NCBI RefSeq assembly: GCF_022668875.1
Contig: NZ_JAKGCR010000010.1
Coordinates: 1-64,000 of the forward strand
Length of the DNA: 64,000 nucleotides
Origin: Domibacillus sp. PGB-M46
GTDB lineage: Bacteria > Bacillota > Bacilli > Bacillales > Domibacillaceae
Direction of reading: 5' to 3'
Shown here piece after piece: positions 61,018-64,000 of this stretch (the stretch's first letter is position 1; every line of letters starts with the position of its first letter). A program made the position numbers and the translations under genes. The notes under the pieces are model-generated. The model was not told the DNA's origin and did not search any database. It saw nothing but the letters and a program-made list of their open reading frames with translations.

Positions 61018-61779
61018 GTGGATTTACAATTGAAGGGTAAGCACATTTTAATCACAGGAGGATCAAAAGGAATCGGACGGGCAATTGCAGAAGTGCTGAT
61101 TCAAGAAGGAGCGAACGTGTCCATCGCAGCCCGTGGCATAGAAGCACTTCAACAAACAAAAGAAGAACTAGGCGGAAGCGTATCCGTCCTTCAAGCAGAT
61201 TTACTGAAGGCCAATGAGCGGGAAGCGCTGATCGCCTCGTTTATTGAACAGCATGGAACAATCGATGTGCTTATTAACAATGCCGGCGGCAGCAATGGCG
61301 GAAAAGCAGCCGAAACCGATATGGATTTATTTTATGAAGCGATGGAGCTGAACTACTTCTCAGCCGTACATTTAAGCAAATTAGCGGTTGAAGAGATGAA
61401 GAAAAAGCAGTCAGGGGCGATCATTAATATCACATCTGTATTTGGCAGAGAAAGCGGTGGCAAGGTGACTTATAATAACGCGAAAGCGGCGTTAATTAGT
61501 TTCACGAAATCGCTGGCTGATGAAGTAATCCGGGATGGTATCCGCGTAAACAGTGTGGCACCGGGCAGCATTTTGCATGAAAGCGGCAACTGGAAAAGAC
61601 GCCTGGAAGAAAACCCGGAGAAAATCAACGCGTTTGTTCAAAATGAGATTCCGGCGGGCCGTTTTGGAACGGCTGAAGAAGTCGCAAATGTGGTTGCTTT
61701 TCTTGCTTCAGAAAAAGCATCCTGGCTGGTCGGGACAAGCATCAATGTCGATGGCGGACAATCACGGATGAACTTTTAA
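61018..61779 (+). CDS. Short-chain dehydrogenase/reductase
   Basis: A 253-residue classical SDR. Cofactor motif TGGSKGIG (residues 13-20), NNAG at 87-90, and catalytic Ser140, Tyr152 and Lys156 in YNNAK. The C-terminus FLASEKASWLVGTSINVDGGQSR is typical of 3-oxoacyl or sugar/hydroxyacid dehydrogenases. It follows the TRAP operon at 80 bases, so it may oxidise the imported compound. GTG start at 61018 with AGGGGATGA upstream. Confidence 0.88.
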   Translation: MDLQLKGKHILITGGSKGIGRAIAEVLIQEGANVSIAARGIEALQQTKEELGGSVSVLQADLLKANEREALIASFIEQHGTIDVLINNAGGSNGGKAAETDMDLFYEAMELNYFSAVHLSKLAVEEMKKKQSGAIINITSVFGRESGGKVTYNNAKAALISFTKSLADEVIRDGIRVNSVAPGSILHESGNWKRRLEENPEKINAFVQNEIPAGRFGTAEEVANVVAFLASEKASWLVGTSINVDGGQSRMNF

Positions 61780-61785
61780 AAAGTG

Positions 61786-61816
61786 GTTCAGGCAGCTTAG
61801 AAGCTGCCTTTTTTCA
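61786..61816. terminator. Terminator of the TRAP-SDR operon
   Basis: AGGCAGCTT and AAGCTGCCT form a stem followed by six T; it also lies at the end of the small minus-strand gene. Confidence 0.85.
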
Positions 61817-61963
61817 TACTAAATCCACTGGCTGTTCTGTTACATGCGGGAGCTCATCCTGACGCTCATACGCAATAAGGGTACATTCCAGCTCTCTTTC
61901 AAGCTGCTGGATTTTTTTAGTTTGCTCGGACGACAGCTCGGCAATTTCAAATCCTTTATACAT
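61814..61963 (-). CDS. Small coiled-coil-type protein, 49 residues
   Basis: A short gene missed by length cut-offs: MYKGFEIAELSSEQTKKIQQ, then a helical Glu-rich segment (LERELECTLIAYERQDELP) and end TEQPVDLV. A GGGGGTGAGGGG site lies just before ATG 61963. Heptad-like Leu/Ile spacing over residues 10-32 suggests a short coiled coil. It resembles small conserved Bacillus proteins of unknown role. The stop codon abuts the operon terminator. Confidence 0.65.
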   Translation of the reverse strand: MYKGFEIAELSSEQTKKIQQLERELECTLIAYERQDELPHVTEQPVDLV

Positions 61964-62204
61964 TCCCCTCACCCCCTAAAAAGCAGTCTGCCCCCAGTCC
62001 CTGATTTAAACCAGTTTAGATTTAACATGGCTTCCAATTTGAAGGTTCCTTTGGATATTTTGTCTGTACTTTCAGATAATAAAGTAAAAACAGCCCAAAA
62101 GATTCATTTCCTTTTTCGATGATTATAATAAATATAAAAGCAGAAATAAGAAGCACACCGGCTTGACGCCAAAAAATACCGGGAAAGTGGAGCCTCCTCA
62201 TCAT

Positions 62205-62238
62205 AAAAAAGCAGGAACCTGTTGGCTCCTGCTTTTCA
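62205..62238 (-). terminator. Terminator of azoR
   Basis: AAAAGCAGGA and TCCTGCTTTT form the stem, with T residues on the minus strand. Confidence 0.8.
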
Positions 62239-62251
62239 CTGTCATGTATTA

Positions 62252-62887
62252 TTAAAACGATTTTGCCAGCTCTTTTGCCTGCTGGATTCCTGCTTCTTTA
62301 ATTTCCTGCGCCCGGTCCGGGAACTGGTTGTGGCCTTCAATAAACAGCCCGTCGAAAGAAGGGACGCCGAAAAATTGCATAATAATGCTTATATAACGGT
62401 GACCCATTTCCATATCAGCCGCTGGTCCTTCTGAATAAATACCACCGCGTGCCTGAATGTGCAGCGCTTTTTTATCCGTCATTAAACCAACTGGCCCCTG
62501 TTCTGTGTATTTAAATGTTTTGCCGGCCACACAAACGGAATCAAGATAGGCTTTCATTACTGGAGGGAACGAGAAGTTCCACATTGGTGTAACGAACACA
62601 TATTTATCAGCTTTCACAAACTGATCGGACAACTCATTCAGCCGGCCTACTTTTGATTGCTCATCACTGGATAACTGGTCAAATGCGTTTCCTCCCTGGA
62701 GTTTCCCCCAGCCGCTGAAAACATCATTGTCGATGTGAGGAATATTTTCTTTGTATAGGTCAAGATGGGTCACTTCATCATCTGGGTTTGCTTCCCGATA
62801 AGCTTTAATAAAAGCCTGCCCCGCTGCCATACTAAATGAGTTGGATTCATCGTGCGGATGTGCTGTAATATAAAGAACTTGTGCCAT
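62252..62887 (-). CDS. azoR: FMN-dependent NADH azoreductase
   Basis: A 211-residue cytoplasmic flavodoxin-fold quinone/azo reductase. The N-terminal FMN region is [66 protein letters not shown] is the diagnostic AzoR segment; RGGIYSEG follows. It reduces azo dyes and quinones with NADH and protects against electrophiles. Single gene, with its own terminator. Length is standard (about 208-211). Confidence 0.94.
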   Translation of the reverse strand: MAQVLYITAHPHDESNSFSMAAGQAFIKAYREANPDDEVTHLDLYKENIPHIDNDVFSGWGKLQGGNAFDQLSSDEQSKVGRLNELSDQFVKADKYVFVTPMWNFSFPPVMKAYLDSVCVAGKTFKYTEQGPVGLMTDKKALHIQARGGIYSEGPAADMEMGHRYISIIMQFFGVPSFDGLFIEGHNQFPDRAQEIKEAGIQQAKELAKSF

Positions 62888-63637
62888 GAATGAACTCGTC
62901 CCTTTCTCTTTTGAGTAGTGGTATAGAATTTATGCTGTACTAATTCCTTTGTTTTATTCTCCCTAAACCTTTATTCTAAAATCGGAGCATTTTTTTACAT
63001 TTTTACATTATTTTCAATTGTATTTCTTTTGTTGAAATCAGCAATTATAAACCGACCACATATAAAAAATTCTTTTTACCATGGTCCGGTTTAGTCGGTC
63101 TGATCTTCTCTGTAAAAACGGAATCTTCGGTTATCCTGCCCGTTTTCACAATGTCTATTCTGCTTGCTTCATTCATTTTGTGCATGTTTGTGTTTGTATT
63201 TCCAGGATCGCCGTGCTGCCAGGAAAATCAGCAGAAGGAGTTACTTTTCAATGGAGATGCTGTAGGAAAGTAAAAAGTACGTTAGCTCAGCTTCATCTGG
63301 TTATATATGGAAAATAATGAAATTTGAAAAATAATTCAGGTTAATAAAAATGAAAACGCCTGGACGAAAGGGAGGACTGATCACGTCTCCTTTGGCTTTT
63401 TTTGTAGCATTGTGCGAATCCTCCTAAATGTTCTTTTCGGGCAGCTCGCTTTCATTGATAAGAGGATTTCCCATCTTTAATTTGTGATAACGAATATGCT
63501 GCTAATGAATTAGTGGATCATTATGTAGAAGCCGGCTGACTGAACGGCAGAAAAAATAAATTATTTTGTACATGAATTTTCCTATCTCCTTGAAATCACG
63601 ATTAATCAGCAAGGGTCTTTAAGACAACAAAGTAATG
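62888..63637. other. Intergenic region
   Basis: About 750 bp with no convincing gene. A hairpin with T run lies at about 63372-63404 (GGGAGGAC..GTCTCC). The plus-strand frame 63081-63317 lacks a ribosome binding site and motifs. Confidence 0.4.
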
Positions 63638-64000
63638 CTAAAAATCTAATAATTGATGTTCTTCTAACCAGGCATAAACACAATCAACAAACTTTTTAGT
63701 AGCAGGTGACATGCTTGGTTTTACAGCAAGGCCTATAAAGCGAAAAGATTCATTTTCTAAATTAAGAACACGAATATTGCCAGGGATTCCTGACAAAGTC
63801 ATTTCAGGTCTAATACTGATACCTAAATTATTTTGTACCATTGCAATGATCGCCTGATCATCCGATACTTCAAACTTTACGTTAGGTTTTATATGATTCT
63901 TTCTAAAAATTTGCTCTATCTCATTGCCCCAATTTTTTTTGGGCATAATCAAAGGTTCAGCTTCTATTTGTTTAAAAGAGATTGTTTTTGATGTATGAAG
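63638..64000 (-). CDS. LysR-family regulator, C-terminal part (runs off the window)
   Basis: The minus-strand frame is open from the window end at 64000 to the stop at 63638: 120 residues of a LysR substrate-binding domain. EAEPLIMPKKNWGNEIEQIF, VSDDQAIIAMVQNNLGISIRPEM and the tail SPATKKFVDCVYAWLEE are typical of subdomain RD2. The HTH lies beyond the window. The target is unknown. Confidence 0.82.
   Translation of the reverse strand, partial: LHTSKTISFKQIEAEPLIMPKKNWGNEIEQIFRKNHIKPNVKFEVSDDQAIIAMVQNNLGISIRPEMTLSGIPGNIRVLNLENESFRFIGLAVKPSMSPATKKFVDCVYAWLEEHQLLDF

Noticed and set aside
1-64000. tRNA, rRNA, prophage or intact insertion sequence
   Set aside because: I saw no cloverleaf with CCA/TΨC signature, no rRNA sequence, no phage structural gene and no intact transposase anywhere in the window.

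Overview
The window reads as DNA of a spore-forming, low-GC Bacillaceae member. Nearly every recognisable protein has a Bacillus-type homologue (YcsA, GntK/GntP, CitM, LmrB, FrlB/FrlD, TatA/TatC, an Sda-like checkpoint protein), ribosome binding sites are strong AGGAGG types, and a perfect Bacillus parS site is present. I cannot name the species. The window combines a plasmid-type replication and partition region (about 6.0-22.7 kb) with metabolic cargo, so it is either part of a large plasmid or a chromosome carrying an integrated plasmid. The sequence alone does not decide between these.

0-6 kb: secreted NlpC/P60 hydrolase, a small HPr-like protein, YcsA-type tartrate/3-isopropylmalate-like dehydrogenase with a FadR-type GntR regulator and a perfect palindromic operator, a decayed GNAT acetyltransferase, and an MBOAT acyltransferase. 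6-15.7 kb: two ParA ATPase plus ribbon-helix-helix (RHH) partition modules, an origin-like region with DnaA boxes, a winged-helix Rep-like protein, a decayed AraC regulator, and long gene-poor stretches. The most striking element here is a family of eleven arrays of contiguous 8-bp repeats (core RTATAY plus 2 bp) at 6.0, 8.1, 9.7, 10.3, 10.6, 10.8, 11.2, 12.7, 12.8, 15.3 and 22.6 kb. They look like binding-site arrays for RHH centromere-binding proteins, and I do not recognise them as described.

15.7-22.6 kb: a fructosamine (Amadori compound) catabolic operon with FrlB-type deglycase, amino-acid-type ABC transporter and FrlD-type kinase, then two paralogous GntR regulators around a frameshifted YitT gene. 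22.7-25.6 kb: debris with a perfect parS, an Sda-like sporulation checkpoint gene and an alpha/beta-hydrolase pseudogene. 26-35.4 kb: gluconate utilisation (GntP, RpiR-type regulator, 6-phosphogluconate dehydrogenase, GntK), interrupted by a Tat-exported amine/amino-acid oxidase, an exported RidA-like protein and their own TatA-TatC. 35.9-39.7 kb: citrate-sensing two-component system and CitM-type transporter. 39.9-51.4 kb: sugar sensor, YesM/YesN-type kinase and regulator, ABC sugar importer without its own ATPase, and a secreted esterase and GH3 beta-glucosidase on the opposite strand.

51.8-64 kb: LmrA/LmrB-type drug efflux, an NAD(P)-binding reductase with two palindromic operators, a DRE-TIM aldolase, a degraded MFS transporter, a TAXI-type TRAP uptake operon with DUF1850 and SDR genes, azoreductase AzoR, and the C-terminal part of a LysR regulator cut by the window end. 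Several cargo promoters carry CcpA cre-like sites, consistent with carbon catabolite control. All functional calls rest on reading motifs and remembered family sequences; no database search was run.
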